Positions 18,205 through 26,250 of a stretch of 64,000 nt of DNA are shown piece after piece. The notes under the pieces are model-generated. The model did not search any database and was not told where the DNA came from. It was given only the letters and a program-made list of their open reading frames with translations. How positions within the stretch are numbered: the stretch's first letter is position 1; each line of letters starts with the position of its first letter. Origin of the DNA: Victivallis sp. Marseille-Q1083 (GTDB taxonomy: Bacteria > Verrucomicrobiota > Lentisphaeria > Victivallales > Victivallaceae); the NCBI RefSeq assembly GCF_903645315.1, contig NZ_CAHJXL010000001.1, forward strand, positions 3,298,083 to 3,362,082. Reading direction: 5' to 3'. The position numbers and the translations under genes are program-made.

Positions 18205-20636
18205 AAAATCACCTCCTGTCGGGTGGACGTTTTAGGTTCGGCGGCTGCCGGGACGGATTGTACGCGGATGGCCGGCACCCGTTCGATGATGTTGGTCAGG
18301 TGGCGGGAGACGGCGGTGAACTCGGTGAGGAGTTCGACGAAAATAATGCCGGTCACCGGTTGGCAGGTGCCTTTGTTCAGCCGGGCGATGTGATTGTCGG
18401 CGAATTTTTCCGCCAGGTGGAGAATCTCCGGCTCCCGGTCCTGAATCGGGCGCTCCCGGCGGTCGTCGATGGCCTGCAGGGCGGCGAACGCCTCCGCCGC
18501 CTGCCGGTTCAGCGCTTTGAAAATCTGCTTCAATTCCGCCGCGGCTTCCTTGCTTAAAGTGTTGCCGGATTCCTTGAGCCGCAAGGCCAGCCGGAACATG
18601 TTTCCCGCCCGGTCGGCGATCCGTTCGGCGTCGTTGGTGCAATGCATCAGCGGCGGAATGGCGGCGGACTGCGCCTCGGACAGTTCCCGCCGCATGATTT
18701 GCGAAAGGTACTCCATGATTTCCAACTGATAACGGTCGATGCGCCGCTCCTGCCGCTTGAGTGACGCGAATTGGCTTTTGTCGACCGCAAGCGGCAGGAA
18801 GTGTTCGAGGATGGTCCGCTGGACCATTTTCCAGGATTTCTTCAACATTTTCTGCAATGCGAGATCCGCCTGTTCAAGCGCCAGGGCCGGATTGTCCAGC
18901 AGGTGCGGCTCCAGCGACTGGTATTTGACTTTGCGGGTGCCGACCGGCAGCAGGTGCCGGCAGACGGCGGCCAGCGTGCCGACGAACGGCAGCAACAGGA
19001 GCGTGGTCAGCAGGTTGAACAGCGTATGGGCGTTGGCGATGTGGCGCGGCACGTTTTGCGGAAGGGCCGCGAAGGCGTCGCCGTTGGTCATCCAGTCGAC
19101 CAGATAGAAGAAGACCGGGATGCCGCTGTCGCCCCAGCGGAACCAGAAGGTCGAGATGACGAGCAGGACGCCGAGGGTGTTGAACAGCGTATGGGCCAGC
19201 GCCGCCTGTTTGGCGACCCGGTTGGCCGGAATCGCCGCCAGTTGGGCGGTGATCGTCGTGCCGATATTCGAACCGAGCACCAGCGCCACCGCCGTATACA
19301 GATTGATCAGGCCGCTGGCGCCGAGGGCGATGATGACGCCGGTGGCGGCGGAACTGCTCTGAATGATCAGTGTGACCAATAAGCCGATGCCGATCGCTCC
19401 CAGCAGCGGGCCGAACGGGATGAACCCGTCGACCGGCGCACAGTCGAAGGTACGGAAAAATGCGATGAAAGACGGAAAGGTGCCGATTGATTTCAAATCG
19501 GCGCTCATCAGCGCCATGCCGAAAAAGAGCAGCCCGAAGCCGAGCACCGTGTCGCCCCAGCCGCGCAGCTTCTGCCAGGTGATGAACATCAGCAGCAGCC
19601 CGATGATGATCGCCGGCATCGCCAGGGCGCCGACGTCGAAGGCGACGATCTGGGCGGTGATCGTCGTGCCGATGTTGGCGCCGAAAATAATGCCGATCGA
19701 CTGGGCCAGGCTGAGCAGTCCGGCGTTGACGAAACCGATCACCATCACCGTCGTCGCGCTCGAGGATTGAATGACCGCGGTGACCAGCGTGCCGGCCAGC
19801 ACGGCGACGAAACGGTTGCCGGCGCAGAAATGCAGGATGCTGCGCATCCGTTCGCCGGCAATTTTGGTCAGGCCGTCGCTCATCAGTTTCATGCCGAAGA
19901 CGAAAATCGCCAGGCCGCCCAGCACATTGATCAGCAGCGTGTAATAATTGATGGCAAGCACCCGGGCGGCGATGGAGCGCACCGGGTTGTCCAGTTCGCC
20001 GGTCGGCAGGTCGAAGCGGAGGGCTGCGGCGCCGGTGGTCGCCGGCAGGCGGAGTTCGGTGCTGGCTTCGCCGGTCTCGTCGGTCGTCAACGCCGTCACC
20101 TGCGGGTTTTCCGCCGTTCCGGTCGTCAGATAAACCGGCACGCCGGGCAGGGGGACGCCGGAAGCGTTGACCAGCTTGAGGCCGACCGGCTGCGGCAATA
20201 GGTTACCGGCCCGGCCTTCCTGTTCGACGCCGAGCAGTTGAACGCCGGTGACAAAGCGGACGGCGATGGCCTGCTCCGGGGCCGCTGCCGGAATGACCTT
20301 CAGATAATTGTCGCCGGTTTGGCGGCCGGCGGTGACGTCGAATCGGGCGAGCCCGCCGGCATCGGTCGTCGCTTCCGCTGCGGAAACCTGCAGATCGGAG
20401 CCGGCCGGGATTTCGATTTTCAGTTTCTGGCCGGCCAACGGAAGCGACCGGCCGTCATCGGCACGGATGTAGAGCGGTTGGGCGAACGGTTCTCCCGGCA
20501 GGGCGAACTGGTCGCCGCCGAGGAAAACCGTCAGATGCATCGATGCGGTTTTTGACTCCGAATTGCATCCGGCCGCGATCAGGCAGAGGATGAGAACGGG
20601 CCACGACCGGCGGATGAATTGCAGAAATCGGTTCAT
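18201..20636 (-). CDS. Na+/phosphate cotransporter with lipoprotein/Ig-like N-terminus and PhoU-like C-terminus
   Basis: 811 residues. It starts with a lipoprotein signal (LILCLIAAGC, Cys24), then about 200 residues of two Ig-like (Big-1-type) repeats (for example TDAGGLARFDVTAG and TDETGEASTELRL). The membrane part (about 235-545) has the two inverted Na_Pi_cotrans repeats with the hallmark QSSSATTVM and QSSSAATGV motifs. A helical PhoU-like domain (about 580-790) ends the protein. Expected role: sodium-driven phosphate uptake, gated by the PhoU-like domain. It overlaps the antiporter upstream by 4 nt and the DUF2062 gene downstream by 4 nt. The lipobox N-terminus is unusual for this family; if lipid-anchored, the Ig repeats would project outside the inner membrane. 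Confidence 0.9.
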   Translation of the reverse strand: MNRFLQFIRRSWPVLILCLIAAGCNSESKTASMHLTVFLGGDQFALPGEPFAQPLYIRADDGRSLPLAGQKLKIEIPAGSDLQVSAAEATTDAGGLARFDVTAGRQTGDNYLKVIPAAAPEQAIAVRFVTGVQLLGVEQEGRAGNLLPQPVGLKLVNASGVPLPGVPVYLTTGTAENPQVTALTTDETGEASTELRLPATTGAAALRFDLPTGELDNPVRSIAARVLAINYYTLLINVLGGLAIFVFGMKLMSDGLTKIAGERMRSILHFCAGNRFVAVLAGTLVTAVIQSSSATTVMVIGFVNAGLLSLAQSIGIIFGANIGTTITAQIVAFDVGALAMPAIIIGLLLMFITWQKLRGWGDTVLGFGLLFFGMALMSADLKSIGTFPSFIAFFRTFDCAPVDGFIPFGPLLGAIGIGLLVTLIIQSSSAATGVIIALGASGLINLYTAVALVLGSNIGTTITAQLAAIPANRVAKQAALAHTLFNTLGVLLVISTFWFRWGDSGIPVFFYLVDWMTNGDAFAALPQNVPRHIANAHTLFNLLTTLLLLPFVGTLAAVCRHLLPVGTRKVKYQSLEPHLLDNPALALEQADLALQKMLKKSWKMVQRTILEHFLPLAVDKSQFASLKRQERRIDRYQLEIMEYLSQIMRRELSEAQSAAIPPLMHCTNDAERIADRAGNMFRLALRLKESGNTLSKEAAAELKQIFKALNRQAAEAFAALQAIDDRRERPIQDREPEILHLAEKFADNHIARLNKGTCQPVTGIIFVELLTEFTAVSRHLTNIIERVPAIRVQSVPAAAEPKTSTRQEVIL

Positions 20637-22150
20637 GCCGGGTTCTCCGGCGCCGCTTCGTAAAGCAGTTGTTCGACCTGGTCCAGCAGTTCGATGCTGC
20701 CCATCAGCATCAGGGTGTCGCCGCCGGCGAGGACGGTGTCACCCTGCGGCACCAGGAAACGGTCGTTGCGGCGGATCAGCAGGACCAGCGTGCCTTTGGG
20801 CAGGCCGATTTGGGCCAGTTCGATGTTTTCGGCCGGCGAACCCGGCGGAATGACGATTTCCCGGCTGACTTCGGAAAGGTTGCCGGTGTATTCGAATTGC
20901 AGCGGCAGCCGCGGCGTGCTTTTCAGCGGCGAATCCAGGTGCAGCAGCCGCGCCGCCGGCATCAGGCTCATCCCCTGGATGAAAACCGAAGTAAGCACGA
21001 TGAAAAAGACGATGTGAAACATCAGATCGTCGTTGGCAATGCCGGCCATCAGCGGGAAGGTCGCCAGCATGATCGGTGCGCCGCCGCGCAGTCCGACCCA
21101 GGAGACCAGCGTCTTTTCCCGGATGGAATATTTGCTGCCGATCGTGCAGAGAAAGACCGCCAGCGGCCGGGCGATCAGCATCAGGAACACGGCGACGGCC
21201 AGTCCGATCCATTTGGCGCTCCACAATTTGGTTGGAAACGCCAGCAGGCCGAGCATCGTGAACAGCACCACCTGCATCAGCCAGGCGAGGCCGTCGTAAA
21301 AACGGCCGACGCCGTTGTGATAGATGAAATTTTTATTGCCCATCACCATGCCGGTGATGTAGACGGCCATGAAACCGTTGCCGTAGAGCAGTTCGGTCCC
21401 GGCAAAGGAAAACAATACCGTGGCCAGCGCGATGACATAGTAGAGGCCGTCGTATTCGAAATCGATTTTGTTGAACAGCCAGACCGCCAGCCGCCCGAAG
21501 AGATAGCCGAATCCGATGCCGAGCGACATTTTGAGCAGGAACATCGGCGCAATCACGGCGTAGCGCCAGAGTGGGGTCGGAATGCCGCTGGCCGCTTCGG
21601 CGGTGACGACGCCGAGCATGAAGATGGTTAAGAACGCGGCCATCGGGTCGTTGCTGCCCGATTCAAATTCGAGCAGCGGCTTGAGGTTGCCTTTCAAACT
21701 GACGCTGCGGGAGCGGAGGATGGAGAACACCGCCGCCGCGTCGGTCGAAGAGATGATCGAACCGAGCAGCAGGCACCAGGAGAGCGAGATGGCTTTGTCG
21801 GGAAACTGCCAGCGCAGAAAAAAGTAGGCGAAGATGCCGACGAAGAGGGCGGTGAGCAGTACGCCGAGGCTGGAGAGCAGGCCGCCGTAGCCCAGCACTT
21901 TTTTGACATTTTCCCATCGGGTGTCGAAGCCGCCGGAAAACAGGATGAACGCCATGGCGATGGAACCGACCACGTTGGCGAACGTGGCGTTGTCGAAGGC
22001 GATGCCGCCGATGCCTTCGGAACCGGCCAGCATGCCGATGCCGAGAAATACCAGCAGACAGGGCATGTTGATCCAGGACGACAGTTTACTGGCGCAGGCG
22101 CATAAGAAAATCAGGATACTCAGCACGGCCAGTGCATAATACATTTCCAT
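20633..22150 (-). CDS. K+/H+ (CPA1-type) antiporter with C-terminal TrkA-C domain
   Basis: 505 residues. About twelve transmembrane helices span residues 1-385 with CPA1 features: FILFSGGFDTRW, then SIISSTDAAAVFSIL followed by FESGSNDPMAAF, where the Asp residues are candidates for cation/proton exchange. Residues about 415-500 form a TrkA-C (RCK-C) regulatory domain (GSPAENIELAQIGLPKGTLV). The architecture matches the NhaP2/CvrA potassium/proton antiporters. An AAGGA sits 10 nt before the ATG at 22150. It is the first gene of a three-gene overlapping operon with the Na/Pi cotransporter and DUF2062 protein, which suggests a joint role in ion and phosphate homeostasis. Confidence 0.88.
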   Translation of the reverse strand: MEMYYALAVLSILIFLCACASKLSSWINMPCLLVFLGIGMLAGSEGIGGIAFDNATFANVVGSIAMAFILFSGGFDTRWENVKKVLGYGGLLSSLGVLLTALFVGIFAYFFLRWQFPDKAISLSWCLLLGSIISSTDAAAVFSILRSRSVSLKGNLKPLLEFESGSNDPMAAFLTIFMLGVVTAEAASGIPTPLWRYAVIAPMFLLKMSLGIGFGYLFGRLAVWLFNKIDFEYDGLYYVIALATVLFSFAGTELLYGNGFMAVYITGMVMGNKNFIYHNGVGRFYDGLAWLMQVVLFTMLGLLAFPTKLWSAKWIGLAVAVFLMLIARPLAVFLCTIGSKYSIREKTLVSWVGLRGGAPIMLATFPLMAGIANDDLMFHIVFFIVLTSVFIQGMSLMPAARLLHLDSPLKSTPRLPLQFEYTGNLSEVSREIVIPPGSPAENIELAQIGLPKGTLVLLIRRNDRFLVPQGDTVLAGGDTLMLMGSIELLDQVEQLLYEAAPENPA

Positions 22151-22217
22151 TCAGAATTGTTCCTTTCGTAAGCCTGTCGACGGGCCTGCGGGGTTGCAGG
22201 AAAATCGCTTATCGGCA

Positions 22218-22237
22218 GGACGGCGGAGCCGCCGTCC
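22218..22237. repeat. Perfect GC-rich inverted repeat
   Basis: GGACGGCGG-AG-CCGCCGTCC, 9-bp arms, between the small membrane protein gene and the antiporter operon. No T-run follows on either strand, so a classic terminator is unlikely; it may be an RNA stabilising hairpin or a protein site. Confidence 0.4.
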
Positions 22238-22267
22238 GGAAGTCCGGCACGGAAAGTCGCCGGCGGT

Positions 22268-22693
22268 TCAGCATGAACCGGGACCCGCTCTGACCGGAAT
22301 GCATTTATGCAGGGAAACGACATAACGCATCGCCTCCGAAGGAGGTCGGTGTCGGCCGCTTGCCGCAAGCGAAAAGGAAAAAAATGAGAAGATCAGTAAA
22401 GCGGAGAAAGTGAGATAAAACAGGAACGGATCGGACAGCTTGAACAAAGAACCGTGAAAATCGGATAGCCTCACCGCCGGCCGCAGCGACGGCAGGTAGG
22501 AGTGGAGCAGGCCGGGCCGGAGCGGTTCGCCGGTACCGGCAACCTCGAGTTGATTGCCGCCGGTGACGGCCTCCTCGACGGCCGGACCGGGAACAAGCGG
22601 CTCGCAATATCGGCAGATCCCCAGCATGGCGGCACCGCCGATGACGATGGCGGCCGCATACAGAATCAATGGAATAACTGAATTATGCCGCAT
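22268..22693 (-). CDS. Small hypothetical membrane protein
   Basis: 141 residues from the ATG at 22693, which has AGAGGAG 6 nt upstream; the frame stays open to 22813, but that part would run into the tRNA. One hydrophobic helix lies near the N-terminus (LILYAAAIVIGGAAMLGI, about 9-27) and a second near 90-110 (FLFYLTFSALLIFSFFSFSL); the region between is Pro/Gly-rich. I recognise no family. It lies between tRNA-Glu and the antiporter operon on the same strand, with a GC-rich hairpin (22218-22237) in the gap that follows. Codon use fits the surroundings, but the absence of recognisable homology keeps confidence moderate. Confidence 0.55.
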   Translation of the reverse strand: MRHNSVIPLILYAAAIVIGGAAMLGICRYCEPLVPGPAVEEAVTGGNQLEVAGTGEPLRPGLLHSYLPSLRPAVRLSDFHGSLFKLSDPFLFYLTFSALLIFSFFSFSLAASGRHRPPSEAMRYVVSLHKCIPVRAGPGSC

Positions 22694-22801
22694 GACAACT
22701 CCTCTTGAACGTTGTGCCGATATACCACGCCGCTGCCGCAAAGACCAATCCGGAACCTTGACTGGTACTGAAAAATCGGCAAGAAAACAACCAGGAATAA
22801 A

Positions 22802-22877
22802 TGGCATCCCCACGGGGATTCGAACCCCGGTTGCCGGGATGAGAACCCGGTGTCCTAGGCCTCTAGACGATGGGGAC
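22802..22877 (-). tRNA. tRNA-Glu (anticodon CTC), CCA encoded
   Basis: On the minus strand the sequence folds as a complete tRNA: acceptor GTCCCCA / TGGGGAT, anticodon stem CCGGG / CCCGG enclosing loop TTCTCAT (anticodon CTC, glutamate), T arm with GGTTCGAATCC, and discriminator G followed by encoded CCA (22804-22802). It is divergent from the glutamyl-tRNA synthetase gene. Confidence 0.95.
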
Positions 22878-22900
22878 CTGTTTTATACCGTTGCTCCTTT

Positions 22901-22928
22901 AAAATAGCCGAAAGGAAACAAAAGTCAA
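22901..22928 (-). promoter_or_regulatory. Promoter of tRNA-Glu
   Basis: On the minus strand TTGACT (22928-22923) and TATTTT (22906-22901) are 16 bp apart, about 24 bp before the mature tRNA 5' end. The -35 region repeats the TTGACTTTTG seen at the GntR promoter. Confidence 0.65.
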
Positions 22929-23064
22929 TCGGTTCCGGCCGGAATTTCGTGAAAATTGACAATGTTCCGGATTTTGTGACGGGACGGGTGGTCTGACTCC
23001 GCCGCCGCGGTGCTTTTTTGATGTGCTTCCGGGGCGTACCCGGCCGCGGTCCGGCGGCGCGCGT

Positions 23065-23093
23065 TTGCAATTGGCCGCTTCGGAATGTAAATT
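23065..23093 (+). promoter_or_regulatory. Candidate promoter of gltX
   Basis: TTGCAA (23065-23070), 17-bp spacer, TAAATT (23088-23093), about 85 bp before the gltX start. Moderate match; an alternative TTGACA at about 22956 lacks a good -10 box. Confidence 0.45.
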
Positions 23094-23176
23094 ACAGAAT
23101 GATTATCGATCAGGGCCGCCAGAAAGGCCCGTCATGCTCCAATTACGAATCAGTCGAACAGGATAATGAATTGAAA

Positions 23177-24646
23177 ATGAATGAAAACCCCGCCACCGTC
23201 CGCACCCGTTTCGCGCCCAGTCCTACCGGCTTCATGCACGTCGGCAATTTGCGTACCGCCCTTTACGCCTATCTGCTGGCCAGATCACAGGGCGGGCGTT
23301 TCGTCCTCCGGATTGAGGATACCGACCGGAACCGTTATATCGACGGTGCCGTGGAGGTCATTTTCGATACATTGCGCCAGGCCGGTCTGGAACATGACGA
23401 GGGGCCGGATGTCGGCGGCGAATATGGCCCTTATGTGCAGAGCGAACGCCAAAGCATCTACCGGCAGTATGCCGGGGAGCTGATTGCCAAAGGAGCGGCT
23501 TATTACTGTTTCTGCGAGAAAAATGAGCCGGAGGCCGCCGCCGGCCCGGAAGCGGTTTCCACCGGCTACGACGGCCGCTGCCGGAAGCTGTCCGCCGCCG
23601 AAGTCGAAGCCAATCTGGCGGCCGGCAAGCCCTGTGTCATCCGCCAGAAAATCGACCGGGAAGGCAGCACGACGTTCCACGACCTGGTTTTCGGCGAAAT
23701 CACCATCGAAAACAAAGTGCTGGATGACCAGATCCTGCTGAAAAGCGACGGCATGCCGACGTACAATTTCGCCAATGTCGTCGACGATCATTTGATGCGC
23801 ATCAGCCATGTCGTCCGCGGCGCGGAGTACCTGTCGTCCACGCCGAAATACAACTTGCTCTACCGGGCGTTCGGCTGGGAAATCCCGCAATATGTTCATC
23901 TGCCGCTGATCATGGGCAGAAATCCGGACGGGAGCATCGCCAAACTGTCCAAACGCCACGGTTCGGTCAGCTTTGAAAATCTGACGGCCGAAGGCTATCT
24001 GCCGGCGGCCATCGTCAACTACATTGCGCTGCTGGGCTGGTCGCCGAAAAATGACCGGGAACTCTTTTCGCTGGCGGAATTGCGGGAACTGTTCCAGGTC
24101 TCCGGTCTCAACAAGTCGCCGGCGGTGTTCGATTACGATAAATTGAAATGGATGAACGGCGAATACGTCAAAGCGCTGCCGTTCGAGGATTTCGTCCGGC
24201 TTGCCCGGCCGTATGCCCGGCTGGACGGCACCGTTCTCGCCGACCGCTGGCCGTCGATCGCCGGACTGCTGCATCAGCGGATCACCCTGTTCAGTGAAAT
24301 TCCCGAAAAAATCCGTTTCCTGCTGGAAGTGCCGGAGTACGAGCTGGATTTGTACAACAATAAGAAGAGCAAATCCAATTGTGACGTCGCCCGGCGGTTG
24401 CTGCCGGAGCTGGTCGAACGGCTGGCGGCTTTGCCGGATTGGAATTACGAAGCGATTTCAGCGGCGATCGGCGAATATGCCGCCGCCAACGATTTGAAAT
24501 TGAATCTGGTGATGTGGGCGCCGCGGATCGCGCTGGCCGGGCTGGCGGTGACGCCGGGAGGCGCGTTGGAAATCATGGAAATTCTCGGCCGTGAAGAGTC
24601 GCTGAAACGGCTGCGGTCCGGAATTGCCCGGCTGGAAAAAGCCTGA
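23177..24646 (+). CDS. gltX: Glutamyl-tRNA synthetase
   Basis: 489 residues from ATG 23177, the normal bacterial length; the open frame reaches back to 23018, but homology begins at TVRTRFAPSPTG. It charges tRNA-Glu with glutamate. Class I signatures are present: PSPTGFMHVGN (the HIGH-type motif) near residue 14 and KLSKRHG (KMSKS-type) near residue 257, plus RIEDTDR. The C-terminal third is the helical anticodon-binding region. The ribosome site is weak: AGGA lies about 14 nt upstream, so an in-frame TTG at 23171 is a possible alternative start. The gene is divergent from a tRNA-Glu gene about 300 bp away. Confidence 0.95.
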   Translation: MNENPATVRTRFAPSPTGFMHVGNLRTALYAYLLARSQGGRFVLRIEDTDRNRYIDGAVEVIFDTLRQAGLEHDEGPDVGGEYGPYVQSERQSIYRQYAGELIAKGAAYYCFCEKNEPEAAAGPEAVSTGYDGRCRKLSAAEVEANLAAGKPCVIRQKIDREGSTTFHDLVFGEITIENKVLDDQILLKSDGMPTYNFANVVDDHLMRISHVVRGAEYLSSTPKYNLLYRAFGWEIPQYVHLPLIMGRNPDGSIAKLSKRHGSVSFENLTAEGYLPAAIVNYIALLGWSPKNDRELFSLAELRELFQVSGLNKSPAVFDYDKLKWMNGEYVKALPFEDFVRLARPYARLDGTVLADRWPSIAGLLHQRITLFSEIPEKIRFLLEVPEYELDLYNNKKSKSNCDVARRLLPELVERLAALPDWNYEAISAAIGEYAAANDLKLNLVMWAPRIALAGLAVTPGGALEIMEILGREESLKRLRSGIARLEKA

Positions 24647-24704
24647 TCGGGTTTGCGATTTTGGCGTCTTGCGCCGTGCACAAGTTTTTTTGCGTCAGCT
24701 ATCC

Positions 24705-24740
24705 GTCCGCCGGGCCGCGTTAAGCCGCGGCCTGGCGGAC
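24705..24740 (+). terminator. Hairpin terminator-like structure after gltX
   Basis: A 15-bp stem (24705-24719 with 24726-24740) with one G-T pair and a 6-nt loop, followed by AGTTTCTG. The T-tract is weak, so termination may be partial. Confidence 0.6.
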
Positions 24741-25033
24741 AGTTTCTGAAAAATTTTCTTCTCAATTGTCCGAAGCGGCGGAATCAATGTTGAAAATAAG
24801 TTGTCTTAATCAACTTTGTGGTTTATTTTATAAACTTTATTTGGTTTTAAATGGACTTGGTTGTTGTGATACGGTTGACTGGCGGAGCTGTTGCAGTCTC
24901 GTTGGGTTGATCGGTAAAAAATTCCAATTTGCCATGGGAAAGGGGTTGTAAAAGTTTGATTGGGATATATATTTTACAAAAGGGATTATTATGATTTTAT
25001 TTTGCGGGAAATCAAAGCTTTGGAGCGAGAAAG
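24741..25033. other. AT-rich intergenic leader of the exopolysaccharide locus
   Basis: About 290 bp, markedly more AT-rich than the flanks. It holds AAGTTG-N7-CAACTT (24798-24816), GTTTAT-TTT-ATAAAC (24821-24835) and a spaced inverted repeat TTGTAAAA / TTTTACAA (24946-24953 and 24972-24979). A weak promoter candidate is TTGTCT (24801) with TATTTT (24824), 17-bp spacer. A 61-codon open frame (24766-24951) has no ribosome site or recognisable product and I do not call it. Probable control region for the STAS gene and downstream glycosyltransferases. Confidence 0.5.
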
Positions 25034-25363
25034 ATGAATATTGCCACTCATACCCAGAACGGGATTGTCATTCTGGAAATCAATGGACGGTTGGACGCGG
25101 AACATGCGGAAATTCTGAAAAATGAATTTCGTAAACTGATTCCGGCCAATTCGAAGTTTATTCTGGATTTGTCCGGCATGGATTATCTGGACAGCACCGG
25201 GCTGGGCGCCATCGTTTTCTGCCTTAAAAGCTGCGGCGAGCACGGCGGCGTGCTGAAGTTGGCCAATCTGACCGACAAGCCCCGCATCATCTTTGAGATT
25301 ACCCGGGCTTACAAAATTTTCGATATTTACGACAATCTGGATGCCGCTCTCGCCGCAATGTAA
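25034..25363 (+). CDS. STAS-domain anti-sigma factor antagonist-like protein
   Basis: 109 residues covering a single STAS domain (SpoIIAA/RsbV type). The core MDYLDSTGLGAIVF contains the conserved Asp-Ser before the Gly turn, where the family is phosphorylated by a partner serine kinase (anti-sigma factor). No anti-sigma kinase or sigma factor gene is present nearby. It lies 24 bp upstream of a glycosyltransferase gene and reads the same way, so it probably belongs to the exopolysaccharide transcription unit and may regulate it by partner switching (inference). STAS proteins heading or embedded in exopolysaccharide operons are known in other phyla. Confidence 0.88.
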   Translation: MNIATHTQNGIVILEINGRLDAEHAEILKNEFRKLIPANSKFILDLSGMDYLDSTGLGAIVFCLKSCGEHGGVLKLANLTDKPRIIFEITRAYKIFDIYDNLDAALAAM

Positions 25364-25387
25364 TGCGGCGTGGGAAATGGCGGTGTC

Positions 25388-26245
25388 ATGAAAATCAGCG
25401 TCGTAATTCGTTCCCACAATGATCAACGACATATTGCCGAAACCATGCGCCGGCTGCAAGCGCAGCAGGGTGTCGATTTTGAATTATACAATATTGACGA
25501 TCATTCCACCGACGGCACCTTGGAGATCATCCGTTCGTTCAACGTTCCGGAGCGTATCGTCTGCTGGCCGGCGCCGTATGTGCCCGGCGCCGTTCTGAAT
25601 GCCGCGGCGCGGCTGGTGCCGGGCGATGTCGTCGTCTTCAACAATGCCGACTGCCGGCCGCTGGACGACCGTTTCCTGGCCCGGCTGATGGCGCCGTTTC
25701 CGGCGACGGGCGAGTCGAAGCTCGCCGCCGTTTTTGCCAATCAGCGGCCGCGTCCCGACGCCCGGCCGCTGATCCGCAAAGATTACGAACGGGCTTTCGG
25801 CGATGGGAAAATCGCCGCTTCCTGGCGTCATTTTTTCTCACTGGCCGCGGCGGCGATGCCGCGGCAGTTGCTGCTCCATTACCCGTTCGACGAGACGTTG
25901 CAGTATTCCGAGGATATCGAATGGTCCTGGCGGTTGCGGCAGCGCGGTTTCGGGATCCGCTACGTGCCGGAGGCTCTGGTGGAGCATTCGCACAACTATA
26001 CGTTGGCGGAATGCCGGAAACGTTTTTACAACGAGGGAGTGGCGGAATACCGCATTTTCGGTGAGCCGGCCCGTCTCTGGCGTTCCTGGCTGCTGCCCTG
26101 CGCTGGCGAGCTGCTTCGCGACTTCAGCTATCTGCTCCGGCATGGTCAATTGCATAAACTGCCTTATGAGTTCGGTTTCCGGCTGGTGCAGCGCCGGGCG
26201 GCTTATTGCGGCCGGCGCGACGCCGAACGCCGGGACAGGGGGTAG
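25388..26245 (+). CDS. Glycosyltransferase family 2
   Basis: 285 residues from ATG 25388; an upstream in-frame GTG at 25370 is less likely. A GT-A fold is indicated by MKISVVIRSHNDQRHIAETM at the N-terminus, IDDHSTDGTLEII (nucleotide-binding loop), NNADCRP in place of the metal-binding DxD, and YSEDIEWSWRLRQRGF, the ED-x-x-W-x-x-R acceptor-site motif. Sequence style is close to rhamnosyltransferases, but donor and acceptor cannot be assigned. Expected to act on the cytoplasmic face of the inner membrane during repeat-unit assembly. The next gene starts 5 bp after its stop. Confidence 0.88.
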   Translation: MKISVVIRSHNDQRHIAETMRRLQAQQGVDFELYNIDDHSTDGTLEIIRSFNVPERIVCWPAPYVPGAVLNAAARLVPGDVVVFNNADCRPLDDRFLARLMAPFPATGESKLAAVFANQRPRPDARPLIRKDYERAFGDGKIAASWRHFFSLAAAAMPRQLLLHYPFDETLQYSEDIEWSWRLRQRGFGIRYVPEALVEHSHNYTLAECRKRFYNEGVAEYRIFGEPARLWRSWLLPCAGELLRDFSYLLRHGQLHKLPYEFGFRLVQRRAAYCGRRDAERRDRG

Positions 26246-26250
26246 GAACG

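Noticed and set aside
24766-24951. 61-codon open frame in the AT-rich leader before the STAS gene
   Set aside because: No Shine-Dalgarno and composition unlike the genome's genes; more likely a regulatory region.
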